Positions 46,704 through 54,712 of a DNA stretch of 64,000 bases are shown one piece after another. The position numbers were made by a program, and so were the translations under genes. Source of the stretch: Oscillospiraceae bacterium. GTDB taxonomy: Bacteria > Bacillota > Clostridia > Oscillospirales > CAG-382. The DNA is taken from positions 36,061 through 100,060 of the forward strand of contig SVTM01000005.1 of the NCBI GenBank assembly GCA_015063785.1, given 5' to 3'. Numbering within the stretch: position 1 is the first letter of the stretch; each line of letters starts with the position of its first letter. The notes beneath the pieces were generated by a model. The model did no database searches. It was not told the origin of the DNA and worked only from the letters and a program-made list of their open reading frames with translations.

Positions 46704-48497
46704 ATGTTCAGAAGCCTTACTGTAAAGCTCGCGCTGATTTTTATAGTTTTCATAATCGCCGTTATGGCGGTGGTGGGCGTTTTTTTGCTGGACAGGGTAA
46801 GCTCGTTTTATGCCGATGATTTTCTTGAGCAGATGGACGAGGGTTTTACCGACCGCCTTGTAAACAGTCTTTCGGAATGTTTTGACACGGCAGATCCTGC
46901 CCAGGCGCAAAAGGATGTTATGACTGCCTATTCTGGAAGTTTCAGCTTTGATAGCTACCGCAGCTTTTATATTCTCGACATGAGCGGCAACATCCTTGAA
47001 AGCTCGGCGGATACCGCAGGATCCGTAGTTAAGACTGCAAATCTTCTTTCGGCGATGAACCGCAAGTCCGAAGAAAACAGGGTGTCGGGCACCGAATATT
47101 TTGACTATGCCATGTATATCAAGGGCGAGGGCGGCGAGAGTATCATCTACATATACGATGATCTGACCCGAATGAAATCGCTTATCTGGGTACTCTTTTC
47201 CATCATCTTCCAGGCGCTTCTCATCGGACTTGCCATTGCGCTCTTCCTTTGCTTTTTCATGACCCGTGCCATAACCTCGCCCATCAGAAAACTGACGGCA
47301 GGTGCAAAGACTATTGCCTCGGGCGAATATGACTATCGCATCGAAAACCGCTCGCACGACGAGATTGGCGAGCTTACCGAAAACTTCAATCAGATGGCGC
47401 GCAAGATCGAACATTCGATGGCGCAGGTTTCGGGCGAGCGTGAAAAGCTTGAAACCATCTTCAGTCGCCTTGAGGATGGAGTTGCCGCCTTTGACGAAAA
47501 CGGCAGAATGCTGCACATAAATGATTCTGCCTGCGATATGCTGGGAATCCCCACAGACAAGGAATACGATTTTGACGATTTTACAAAAGCCCTTGGCATG
47601 CCTGAGATAACCAGTGCCATTCTTGTAACAGAAGCCACCATCAATATTCCCGAATATACCATAAAAAAGAAGGCAGGCACCGAGCTTATCACCGATGTCA
47701 GCTTCAACGTATTCAATTATGACATTGGAAAAACAGGCTATCTTATCGTTATTCAGGATATTACCGACAGAGCTCTGCTTGAAAAGAGCCGCCGCGAATT
47801 TATTGCCAACGTTTCGCACGAGTTGCGTACCCCCCTTACCAGTATCAAGGGTGCAACCGAGCTTATTATTGAGGACGATCAGCTTCCCGAGCCGATGCGA
47901 AAGAGATTTCTTTCGATCGTCATGAACGAAGCGGACAGAATGACCCGTATCGTAAAGGATCTTCTGGTGCTCTCGAGGCTTGAAAACCGCCGTATGTCCT
48001 GGAAAATGTCACGTTTTTCGATCCATTCTGCGCTGTCCCAGATATGCGACGCGCTTAATTCTGAGGCACAGGATCACGGACACACCCTTACCTTTGATTC
48101 TACCATCCCTGAGGGCGAGATAATTGCCGCCGACAAGGAGCGAATCGAGCAGGTATTTACAAATCTTATAGGAAATTCCATCAAATATACTCCCAACGGC
48201 GGAAAGATCAAGGTTACGGCATCGATGGCGCAGGAGGAAAAATATTCCTACAAGATCACCGTTGCCGACAACGGCATCGGTATCCCCGAAGAAAATCTGC
48301 CCCGAATATTCGAGCGTTTTTATCGCGTTGACAAGGCTCGAAATTCCGACGTCGGCGGCACGGGACTGGGACTTTCGATTTCGAAGGAGATCGTCGATGC
48401 TCACCACGGCGATATCAGTATAACCAGCCGCAAGGGCGAGGGTACCACTGTGACGGTGCTTTTGCCGTCGCATACAGCTGTTTGCGAAGAAGATTGA
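46704..48497 (+). CDS. Membrane sensor histidine kinase (HAMP-PAS-HisKA)
   Basis: A 597-residue kinase. TM1 at about residues 10-30, an extracytoplasmic domain at 31-158, TM2 at 160-186, HAMP at 187-240, PAS at about 250-355, the phospho-accepting His372 in NVSHELRTPLTS, and HATPase motifs (NLIGNSIKYT; VADNGIGIPEENLPRIFERF; GTGLGLSI). The layout is that of WalK or PhoR. With the upstream secreted protein lacking enzymatic residues, the system may monitor the envelope, but this is inference. Confidence 0.95.
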   Translation: MFRSLTVKLALIFIVFIIAVMAVVGVFLLDRVSSFYADDFLEQMDEGFTDRLVNSLSECFDTADPAQAQKDVMTAYSGSFSFDSYRSFYILDMSGNILESSADTAGSVVKTANLLSAMNRKSEENRVSGTEYFDYAMYIKGEGGESIIYIYDDLTRMKSLIWVLFSIIFQALLIGLAIALFLCFFMTRAITSPIRKLTAGAKTIASGEYDYRIENRSHDEIGELTENFNQMARKIEHSMAQVSGEREKLETIFSRLEDGVAAFDENGRMLHINDSACDMLGIPTDKEYDFDDFTKALGMPEITSAILVTEATINIPEYTIKKKAGTELITDVSFNVFNYDIGKTGYLIVIQDITDRALLEKSRREFIANVSHELRTPLTSIKGATELIIEDDQLPEPMRKRFLSIVMNEADRMTRIVKDLLVLSRLENRRMSWKMSRFSIHSALSQICDALNSEAQDHGHTLTFDSTIPEGEIIAADKERIEQVFTNLIGNSIKYTPNGGKIKVTASMAQEEKYSYKITVADNGIGIPEENLPRIFERFYRVDKARNSDVGGTGLGLSISKEIVDAHHGDISITSRKGEGTTVTVLLPSHTAVCEED

Positions 48498-48547
48498 AAA
48501 AAGAGAATGCAAAAAGCGACTAAATGCCGGAACAAGCCTATTTTTGG

Positions 48548-48577
48548 TTGACAAGAGGCTCTGTTTGAGGGTATAAT
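48548..48577 (+). promoter_or_regulatory. Promoter of the helicase-loader gene
   Basis: TTGACA (48548-48553), 18 bases, TATAAT (48572-48577). The start of transcription would fall at about 48584, which places TTG 48583 at or before the RNA start. Confidence 0.85.
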
Positions 48578-48606
48578 TCTAATTGCTCAGAAAAGAGGTG
48601 TCTGTC

Positions 48607-49599
48607 ATTTCTTATTCGATTGACGTAAGAAAGAAAGTTAAAGAATACTTTGACGAAAAACAGAAAAAAGCCATAGAAGAAGCTCAGGAACGAAGAAACG
48701 AAGTTTATCTTCGCGTTCCTGCTGTTGCAGAAATAGACGATGCGCTGGCAAAAACAGGACTTAAGGTCTATGCCGAAGCGCTGAAAAAGGGCAACCCTGT
48801 GCCCCTTGAGGAAAGAATTGAGGCGTTGCACGAGGAAAACCGTGAGCTTCAGTCTGCCCGTGCGGATATTTTGAAGGAGGCAGGGTATTCTGCCGATTAC
48901 ACAAAGCCGAGATATGAATGCAAAAAATGCAACGACACGGGCTATGTGGGCATTGATCCCTGCGAATGCCTTATAAAGGCTTTGCGTCGAGAATCATATC
49001 TCAATTCGGGCCTTGGATCTATGCTGGCAGATCAAAGCTTTGACAATTTTGATATTTCACTATACCCCGAAAAATCGCGCAAAATGATGGAATTTATCCT
49101 TTTGCAGACAAAACAATATGCCGAAGATTTCGGAAAAGAGGACTGCGACAAGAATATTATGTTCTACGGCGGTACCGGACTTGGAAAAACCCACCTTTCG
49201 ACAGCAGTGGCAAAAAAGCTGATCGACCGCGGATTTTACGTGGTCTACGACACGGCGCTGAACATCATGCACACCTTTGAAAGAGAGCGTTTTTCAAAGA
49301 TCGATGTGCCTGTTACTACCGACAAATATTTTGAATGCGATCTTCTTATCATCGATGATCTCGGTTCGGAATTTGCAAATTCGTTTACCCACGCCACCCT
49401 TTACAATATTCTCAACACCCGTCTTTGTGCCGACAAGGGCACAATCATCAGCACCAACCTTTCGAGCATCGACGCCATGCGCAAGGCGTATGACGAGCGC
49501 ATCGTGTCACGCGTTGTCGGTTCTTACCGCTCGTTCGGTTTTGTGGGCGAAGATATTCGTCTGCGCACGAGAAAACAAAACGTTTCAGGCAACAAATAA
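48607..49599 (+). CDS. DnaI/DnaC-type helicase loader, probable ATT start
   Basis: A protein of about 330 residues. A helical N-terminus is followed by a four-Cys zinc ribbon (CKKCNDTGYVGIDPCEC, about residues 105-121) and an AAA+ domain with Walker A (GGTGLGKTH) and Walker B (LLIIDDLGSE), the layout of DnaI. The first in-frame ATG would remove the N-terminal and zinc regions. TTG 48583 would precede the predicted RNA start, and GTG 48598 is inside the ribosome site. AGAGGTG (48594-48600) is ideally placed for ATT 48607. An ATT start is therefore proposed. No dnaB or dnaD gene is adjacent. Confidence 0.88.
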   Translation: MSYSIDVRKKVKEYFDEKQKKAIEEAQERRNEVYLRVPAVAEIDDALAKTGLKVYAEALKKGNPVPLEERIEALHEENRELQSARADILKEAGYSADYTKPRYECKKCNDTGYVGIDPCECLIKALRRESYLNSGLGSMLADQSFDNFDISLYPEKSRKMMEFILLQTKQYAEDFGKEDCDKNIMFYGGTGLGKTHLSTAVAKKLIDRGFYVVYDTALNIMHTFERERFSKIDVPVTTDKYFECDLLIIDDLGSEFANSFTHATLYNILNTRLCADKGTIISTNLSSIDAMRKAYDERIVSRVVGSYRSFGFVGEDIRLRTRKQNVSGNK

Positions 49600-49630
49600 T
49601 AAATAAAAATCATACAAAGGAGAAAACACC

Positions 49631-50680
49631 ATGAAAATGTCATTCCGCTGGTATGGCGAGCAGGACCCTGTAAGTCTTGAGTACATATCGCAGATCCCTG
49701 CCATGCGCAGCGTCGTTTCGGCAGTATATTCGGTTCCTGTCGGCGAGATCTGGCCGATGGAAGAGATTCTTAAGATCAAAAAGGCGTGCGAAGACCACGG
49801 ACTTATCTTTGATATTGTGGAAAGCGTTCCCGTGCACGAGGATATCAAGCTCGGCAAACCCACTCGTGACAAGTACATCGAGGTTTATTGCCAGAACATC
49901 CGCAACCTTTCCAAGGCAGGAGTAAAAGTTATCTGCTACAACTTCATGCCCGTTTTTGACTGGTTGAGATCCGACCTTTCCCACGTTAATGCCGACGGCT
50001 CCACCTCGCTTGTTTACCGCGACGAAACGGTGTTGGCGATGGACCCCAGAAAGGGTGACCTTTCGCTTCCCGGTTGGGATTCGAGCTATACAAAAGAAGG
50101 TCTTGGCGCGCTTCTTGAAGAATACAAGAGCGTAGACGAAGAAAAGCTTTGGGAAAATATGGAATATTTCCTCAAGGGAATTATTCCCACCTGCGAGGAG
50201 TGCGACGTCAAAATGGCGATCCACCCGGACGATCCGCCATGGGGCATTTTTGGTCTTCCCAGAGTTATTACCTGTGAAGAAAATCTCGACCGCTTCTTAA
50301 AGCTTGTCGATTCGCCCTACAACGGACTTACTTTCTGCACAGGCTCTCTCGGCGTTGATCCCAAAAACGACATTCCCTCTATGGTCAGAAAATATTCCGC
50401 CATGGACAGAATCCCCTTTATGCACATCAGAAATATCAAGTTCACTGGCGAGCGCGACTTTGACGAGACCGCATACAAAACCGAATACGGTTCGCTTGAT
50501 ATCTACGGTATCGTAAAAGCTCTTGTGGAAACAGGTTTTGACGGCTATATCCGTCCCGACCACGGCAGAATGATCTGGGGCGAAACAGGCAGACCCGGCT
50601 ATGGTCTTTATGACAGAGCCATGGGCGCGGCATATATCAACGGCCTTTGGGAAGCCATAGAAAAGGACAGCAAGAAATAA
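49631..50680 (+). CDS. uxuA: Mannonate dehydratase
   Basis: A 349-residue enzyme that dehydrates D-mannonate to 2-keto-3-deoxygluconate in glucuronate breakdown. The conserved MSFRWYG start, the [10 protein letters not shown] segment, the metal-site motifs AIHPDDPPW and the C-terminal [16 protein letters not shown] are all present. Length is typical. No uxaC, uxuB, kdgK or kdgA lies next to it. Ribosome site AAAGGAG. It lies 31 bases after the helicase loader. Confidence 0.95.
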   Translation: MKMSFRWYGEQDPVSLEYISQIPAMRSVVSAVYSVPVGEIWPMEEILKIKKACEDHGLIFDIVESVPVHEDIKLGKPTRDKYIEVYCQNIRNLSKAGVKVICYNFMPVFDWLRSDLSHVNADGSTSLVYRDETVLAMDPRKGDLSLPGWDSSYTKEGLGALLEEYKSVDEEKLWENMEYFLKGIIPTCEECDVKMAIHPDDPPWGIFGLPRVITCEENLDRFLKLVDSPYNGLTFCTGSLGVDPKNDIPSMVRKYSAMDRIPFMHIRNIKFTGERDFDETAYKTEYGSLDIYGIVKALVETGFDGYIRPDHGRMIWGETGRPGYGLYDRAMGAAYINGLWEAIEKDSKK

Positions 50681-50685
50681 GCCAC

Positions 50686-51036
50686 ATGGAGATAAAGCGT
50701 TTTACAAAAAACGATGCAGGCTTTGTTTGTGAAAATTGCGGTTTCGAGGTCATGCCGCTGGGCAAGACCAGCAGAAATCATTGTCCACGGTGTTTGTGTT
50801 CGATACACATTGATGTAAACCCCGGCGACCGAGCTTCGGATTGCCTGGGACTTCTCGTGCCCATCCTTTGCGAGCCCGACCCCAAAAAAGGCTATGTAAT
50901 AACTCACAAGTGCAAAAAATGCGGCGATGTTCGCCGCAATAAGGCCGCCCTGAAACTTTCGGCAAAGGATACTTTGCCCGACGATCAGTATGACAGCGAA
51001 GAGCTGTTGATAAAATTGACGGTTTGCAGAGAATAG
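50686..51036 (+). CDS. RNHCP-domain protein
   Basis: A 116-residue protein of the RNHCP family (PF12647), named for the motif it shows (SRNHCPRCLCS). CxxC pairs at CENCG, HCPRC and CKKCG suggest a zinc ribbon. Function unknown. The start is ATG 50686, 5 bases after the uxuA stop. Its ribosome site is weak, suggesting coupling. Confidence 0.85.
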   Translation: MEIKRFTKNDAGFVCENCGFEVMPLGKTSRNHCPRCLCSIHIDVNPGDRASDCLGLLVPILCEPDPKKGYVITHKCKKCGDVRRNKAALKLSAKDTLPDDQYDSEELLIKLTVCRE

Positions 51037-51046
51037 GAGAAGTATT

Positions 51047-51799
51047 GTGATACATTCATTTTTGCTTATCGGCCAGTCAAACATGGCAGGCAGAGGTTTT
51101 CTTGCCGAAGCCCACGAGATAGATACAAAAAATATAATTCTTTTTCGCTCGGGTCGTTGGACGGCGTTTCACCGCCCTGTTCAGCCCGACAGAAGTTTTT
51201 CGGGAGTAAACCTTGCCGAAAGCTTTGCCGAAAAATATGCCGCAGAACGCGGAGTTTCGGTGGGACTTATCCCCTGTGCCGATGGCGGCACCTGTCTTGA
51301 TCAATGGCAGGAGGGCAGCCTTCTTTATGATAATGCCGTAAACTGCGCCCGTCTTGCACAGCGCACCTCCACTATCGCAGGCGTGCTTTGGCATCAGGGT
51401 GAAGGAGATTGCTACGATGGCAGACAGCACGTTTATTACGAAAAGCTTGAAAAGATCTTTGCGGCATTGCGTCGCGATCTTGACCTTTACGACGTGCCTT
51501 TTCTCGTTGGAGGTCTGGGAGATTTTATTGAGATCTACGGAAACGGCGGCCTTGCCGAAGGGTTCAGAGTTGTGAATCCTGAGCTCGAACGCTATGCAAA
51601 AGATCACGAAATGACAGGCTTTGTCAGCGCAAAAGGCTTGAAACCCAATCCCGACAACCTTCATTTTTGCGCCGACGCTCTTTATGAATTTGGTCTTCGG
51701 TACTACGAAGAATTCAAAAAGCACGAGGACAAAAACAAGGTCTTCGCCGAACGGTCCACCCAAGATTCTGCGATCAGAACGGTGTTTGAAGCACTTTGA
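51047..51799 (+). CDS. SGNH/sialate O-acetylesterase-like carbohydrate esterase
   Basis: A 250-residue protein of the DUF303/sialate O-acetylesterase family. The catalytic Ser is in GQSNMAGRG (residue 11), the block III motif is WHQGEGD at about 114, and the Asp-His pair is in DNLHF near residue 203. It would remove acetyl groups from glycans in the cytoplasm, as no signal peptide is seen. The start is GTG 51047 after AGGAG. It is 10 bases after the RNHCP gene and ends the operon. Confidence 0.88.
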   Translation: MIHSFLLIGQSNMAGRGFLAEAHEIDTKNIILFRSGRWTAFHRPVQPDRSFSGVNLAESFAEKYAAERGVSVGLIPCADGGTCLDQWQEGSLLYDNAVNCARLAQRTSTIAGVLWHQGEGDCYDGRQHVYYEKLEKIFAALRRDLDLYDVPFLVGGLGDFIEIYGNGGLAEGFRVVNPELERYAKDHEMTGFVSAKGLKPNPDNLHFCADALYEFGLRYYEEFKKHEDKNKVFAERSTQDSAIRTVFEAL

Positions 51800-51811
51800 C
51801 GAAAAGCATGA

Positions 51812-51837
51812 AAACCCGCCGTATGGCGGGTTTTTTT
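51812..51837 (+). terminator. Terminator after the uxuA-esterase operon
   Basis: AAACCCGCC (51812-51820) and GGCGGGTTT (51825-51833), then T-run. Confidence 0.93.
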
Positions 51838-51958
51838 GATGTGTGATACCATTTTAACATAGCAGAAAAAGAACAATTTTCAGCAAGAAACTCCATTGTG
51901 TTTACGGACAAAATATGATACATTATAGTTGAACAACAAATACGAAAGGAATATCTTT

Positions 51959-53647
51959 ATGATCGAAACAAGAATTTACGATTCGCTCGTGCCTGTTTAT
52001 CCCGACAGAGAGCCTGTGGGAAAGGTGAAAAAGACCTTTTTTATGTGTGAAAACCAGCCTGTTTCTTTTCAGATGGCTTTTAAGATGACCGACGGAAGTG
52101 CAAAAAACTGTGATTTTCACATAAAAACCACAACAGATCTTCCCGTCAGCATTTATTACATAAACAACGTTCCGTTTCTTCACGCGTCCACCATTGACAC
52201 GGGTATGCAGACGGGACTTTTCCCCGACATTCTTGTGCCGAAAAAGACAAACCCCACCCTTCGCGTACATCAGTATTTCGGAAATGATCTTGTAACCGAG
52301 CAGGACGAAAAGGTGCGCCTGCGCGCTTATGACGACAGCTGGCAGGCAGTTTGGTTTGCGGTGAACGAGGATGCAAAAACCGTTGAGGCAGGTATTCACA
52401 AGCTGAAATTTGAACTTTTTGACCGAAACGAAAAACCTTGTGGTGACGCCGAGGCGGAAATAGAAGTTCTTCCCGTAAAGCTTGGTGCACAAAAGCTTAT
52501 GTACACCAACTGGTTCCACAACGATTGTTTGGCTGACATTTACAATGTGGAAGTTTTTTCGGATAAGTATTTCGAGATTTTTCAAACTTACGTAAAGACC
52601 GCCACCAAAAACGGCATGAACATGATTCTTATGCCTGCCTTTACTCCGCCTCTTGATACTCCTCCCGGCGGCGAAAGAATGACGGTTCAGCTTGTCAAGG
52701 TTACAAAGAAGGGAAAGAAATACACCTTTGATTTCAGCTTGATGAAAAAATTCGTCGATATCTGCCGTAAAAACGGAATCAGATATTTTGAACATTCCCA
52801 TTTGTTCACCCAATGGGGAGCAAAGGCGGCGCCCAAGATCGAAGCATACGTGGGAGGACGCAAAAAGAAGATTTTTGGTTGGGAAACCGATTCGGCATCG
52901 AAGGAATATGCAGATTTTCTTACCCAATATATCACAGAGCTCAAAAAATTTCTCAAGGAAGAAAAGCTTGAAAAGAAGATTCTTTTCCACGTTTCAGACG
53001 AACCTCAGGAAGAACACATTCCCCACTATTCGGTGGCTTTCAATACGGTGTCGGAGCTTTTGAAGGACTATATGATGGGCGACGCTCTTTCGCACTTTGA
53101 AATATACGAGAAGGGCATTTGCAGAAACCCCATCGTTATGACCGCGGACATCAAGCCTTTTCTTGGCAAAGTGAAAAACCTTTGGGCGTATTATGTCGGC
53201 TCGGCGGCAACCATGGGTGCATCGAGCAACAGAACTTTTCACATTCCTCGAGAGCGCAACAGAATGTTGGGCGTTCAGCTGTTCTATCACGACATAAAGG
53301 GATTTTTGCACTGGGGCTACAACAATTATTATGGCGAACTCAGCCAGTATCTTTTTGATCCTGCCCTTAATCCCTGCGGAGGCTTTGCGCTGGCAGGTAC
53401 GTCATTTTTTGTTTATCCTGCCTTCAACGGCGGATGCTATCAGTCGGTCAGACAAAAGATTTTTTACGAAGGTCTTGTGGATATGCGTCTTCTCGAGCTT
53501 TTGAAAAAGCTTGTGGGAAAAGAAGCGTGCAACTCGCTTATCGAAAAGCATTTTGGTGTTCCGTCTTTTGACGTTTCGCCGCGCGATGCCGGGAACTTTG
53601 CAGAATTTATCGACGAAGTGTATGAAACGATAAAGCAGAACATATAA
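51959..53647 (+). CDS. DUF4091/GH123-like protein
   Basis: A 562-residue protein. An N-terminal beta-sandwich (about 1-180) precedes a (beta/alpha)8-like DUF4091 domain. The FHVSDEPQ motif at about residue 345 places an Asp-Glu pair as in GH123 N-acetylgalactosaminidases, where the substrate acetamido group assists catalysis. Members outside the proven group often act on other sugars. No signal peptide. The start is ATG 51959 after GAAAGGA; the frame to 51929 lacks a site. Confidence 0.8.
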   Translation: MIETRIYDSLVPVYPDREPVGKVKKTFFMCENQPVSFQMAFKMTDGSAKNCDFHIKTTTDLPVSIYYINNVPFLHASTIDTGMQTGLFPDILVPKKTNPTLRVHQYFGNDLVTEQDEKVRLRAYDDSWQAVWFAVNEDAKTVEAGIHKLKFELFDRNEKPCGDAEAEIEVLPVKLGAQKLMYTNWFHNDCLADIYNVEVFSDKYFEIFQTYVKTATKNGMNMILMPAFTPPLDTPPGGERMTVQLVKVTKKGKKYTFDFSLMKKFVDICRKNGIRYFEHSHLFTQWGAKAAPKIEAYVGGRKKKIFGWETDSASKEYADFLTQYITELKKFLKEEKLEKKILFHVSDEPQEEHIPHYSVAFNTVSELLKDYMMGDALSHFEIYEKGICRNPIVMTADIKPFLGKVKNLWAYYVGSAATMGASSNRTFHIPRERNRMLGVQLFYHDIKGFLHWGYNNYYGELSQYLFDPALNPCGGFALAGTSFFVYPAFNGGCYQSVRQKIFYEGLVDMRLLELLKKLVGKEACNSLIEKHFGVPSFDVSPRDAGNFAEFIDEVYETIKQNI

Positions 53648-53649
53648 AA

Positions 53650-53685
53650 CATTCCCCTCGGGCAAAAACCGAGGGGAAATGTTTC
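53650..53685. terminator. Bidirectional terminator
   Basis: TTCCCCTCGG (53652-53661) pairs with CCGAGGGGAA (53669-53678), with T-rich flank on one side and A-rich on the other. It lies between convergent genes. Confidence 0.9.
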
Positions 53686-54562
53686 ATATTTTAAGATTCA
53701 TCAGCACTACGGCAACTATGCCGATTGCAACGCTTGCAATCTGTCTTCGCGAAAACTTTTCGCGGAAAAGCAACAGCGATACAAAAAAGCTGATCACGAT
53801 GCCCAAGCCCGTTTTTACCGGAGAAATGAACGAAAGGGGCAGATAGTTGTAGGTGATAAGGGTGAGAAGATTGTTTATTCCGTTGAAAACACCTGCAAAT
53901 ATTCCATAGACAAGGCCGTATCTGAAGGTCGATTTGAAATCTTTGCGCTCAAAGATAAACCCGAGGATAAAGAGGATGATCGCTGCGCCACCGAGTGATA
54001 TTATCAGAAATTCGTTGTTAAATCCGTCGCCAAGGTGATCGTGTTCGACTTTCCCGATTATGGCAATAATCGCGTTTGAGATCACCGTCAGAAGTGTGCA
54101 GACCAGCCATCCGACCGTGAGCTTTTTGTCTTCTTTTTCACCTTTTGTGTAGTTCATCAGAAAAACAGAGGCGAAGATGAGAACAAGGGCCACGTAGGTT
54201 ATGGGATATGTCGGCTCTTTAAGGAAGATTATACCGTAAAAAATGGGGATTATACCGCTGAAGGCAGTGAAAAGACGGGTAAGTCCAAAGGATCCCGACC
54301 GAAAGGCAAGATAGGTGGTGTAAAAACCCGTGGCATACATGAAGCAGTTGGCAATGCCGTACTGAATTACCTCGTGCGAAAAATGCAGACCGTTTTTGTC
54401 TGTTACAAAAAAATATACCATGGCGAAAAGGCAGATGATGGCGTTGAAATGCATTCCGCCCGAACCGTGCTTTTTGCCGTGCTGTTTCACAAGGATCGCT
54501 TCAAACTGATGGCAGATAAGCCCTGCAATTATCAGCAGCATCCCGATCATGCTTTCTTTCAT
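53684..54562 (-). CDS. EamA/DMT-family transporter
   Basis: A 292-residue protein with about ten membrane helices and two internally similar halves typical of drug/metabolite transporters. Conserved features are PIFYGIIFLKEP and the C-terminal LGIVISFFVSLLLFREKFS. The start is ATG 54562 after GGAGGCAG. Substrate unknown. It follows the glycyl radical enzyme on the same strand, but the terminators at 54623-54702 separate the two. Confidence 0.88.
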   Translation of the reverse strand: MKESMIGMLLIIAGLICHQFEAILVKQHGKKHGSGGMHFNAIICLFAMVYFFVTDKNGLHFSHEVIQYGIANCFMYATGFYTTYLAFRSGSFGLTRLFTAFSGIIPIFYGIIFLKEPTYPITYVALVLIFASVFLMNYTKGEKEDKKLTVGWLVCTLLTVISNAIIAIIGKVEHDHLGDGFNNEFLIISLGGAAIILFILGFIFERKDFKSTFRYGLVYGIFAGVFNGINNLLTLITYNYLPLSFISPVKTGLGIVISFFVSLLLFREKFSRRQIASVAIGIVAVVLMNLKI

Positions 54563-54591
54563 AAACTGCCTCCGAGTATTTTGATACATGT

Positions 54592-54619
54592 ATTATATCA
54601 CATTGCGGCAAATAGTAAA
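54592..54619 (-). promoter_or_regulatory. Promoter of the DMT transporter
   Basis: Minus strand: TTTACT (54614-54619), 16 bases, TATAAT (54592-54597). Confidence 0.6.
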
Positions 54620-54622
54620 TAT

Positions 54623-54702
54623 AAAAATTCCATGTTTTGATGGAATTTTTCTATTTTGGGGAAAACAAGAGCTCATCCGTTTCGGAAAAACAGACGAGCT
54701 CT
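54623..54702 (-). terminator. Double terminator after the glycyl radical enzyme
   Basis: Two stems in tandem: AGAGCTC (54668-54674) with GAGCTCT (54696-54702), and the perfect AAAAATTCCAT (54623-54633) with ATGGAATTTTT (54640-54650). T-runs follow on the minus strand. Confidence 0.85.
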
Positions 54703-54712
54703 ATTTCTTTTT

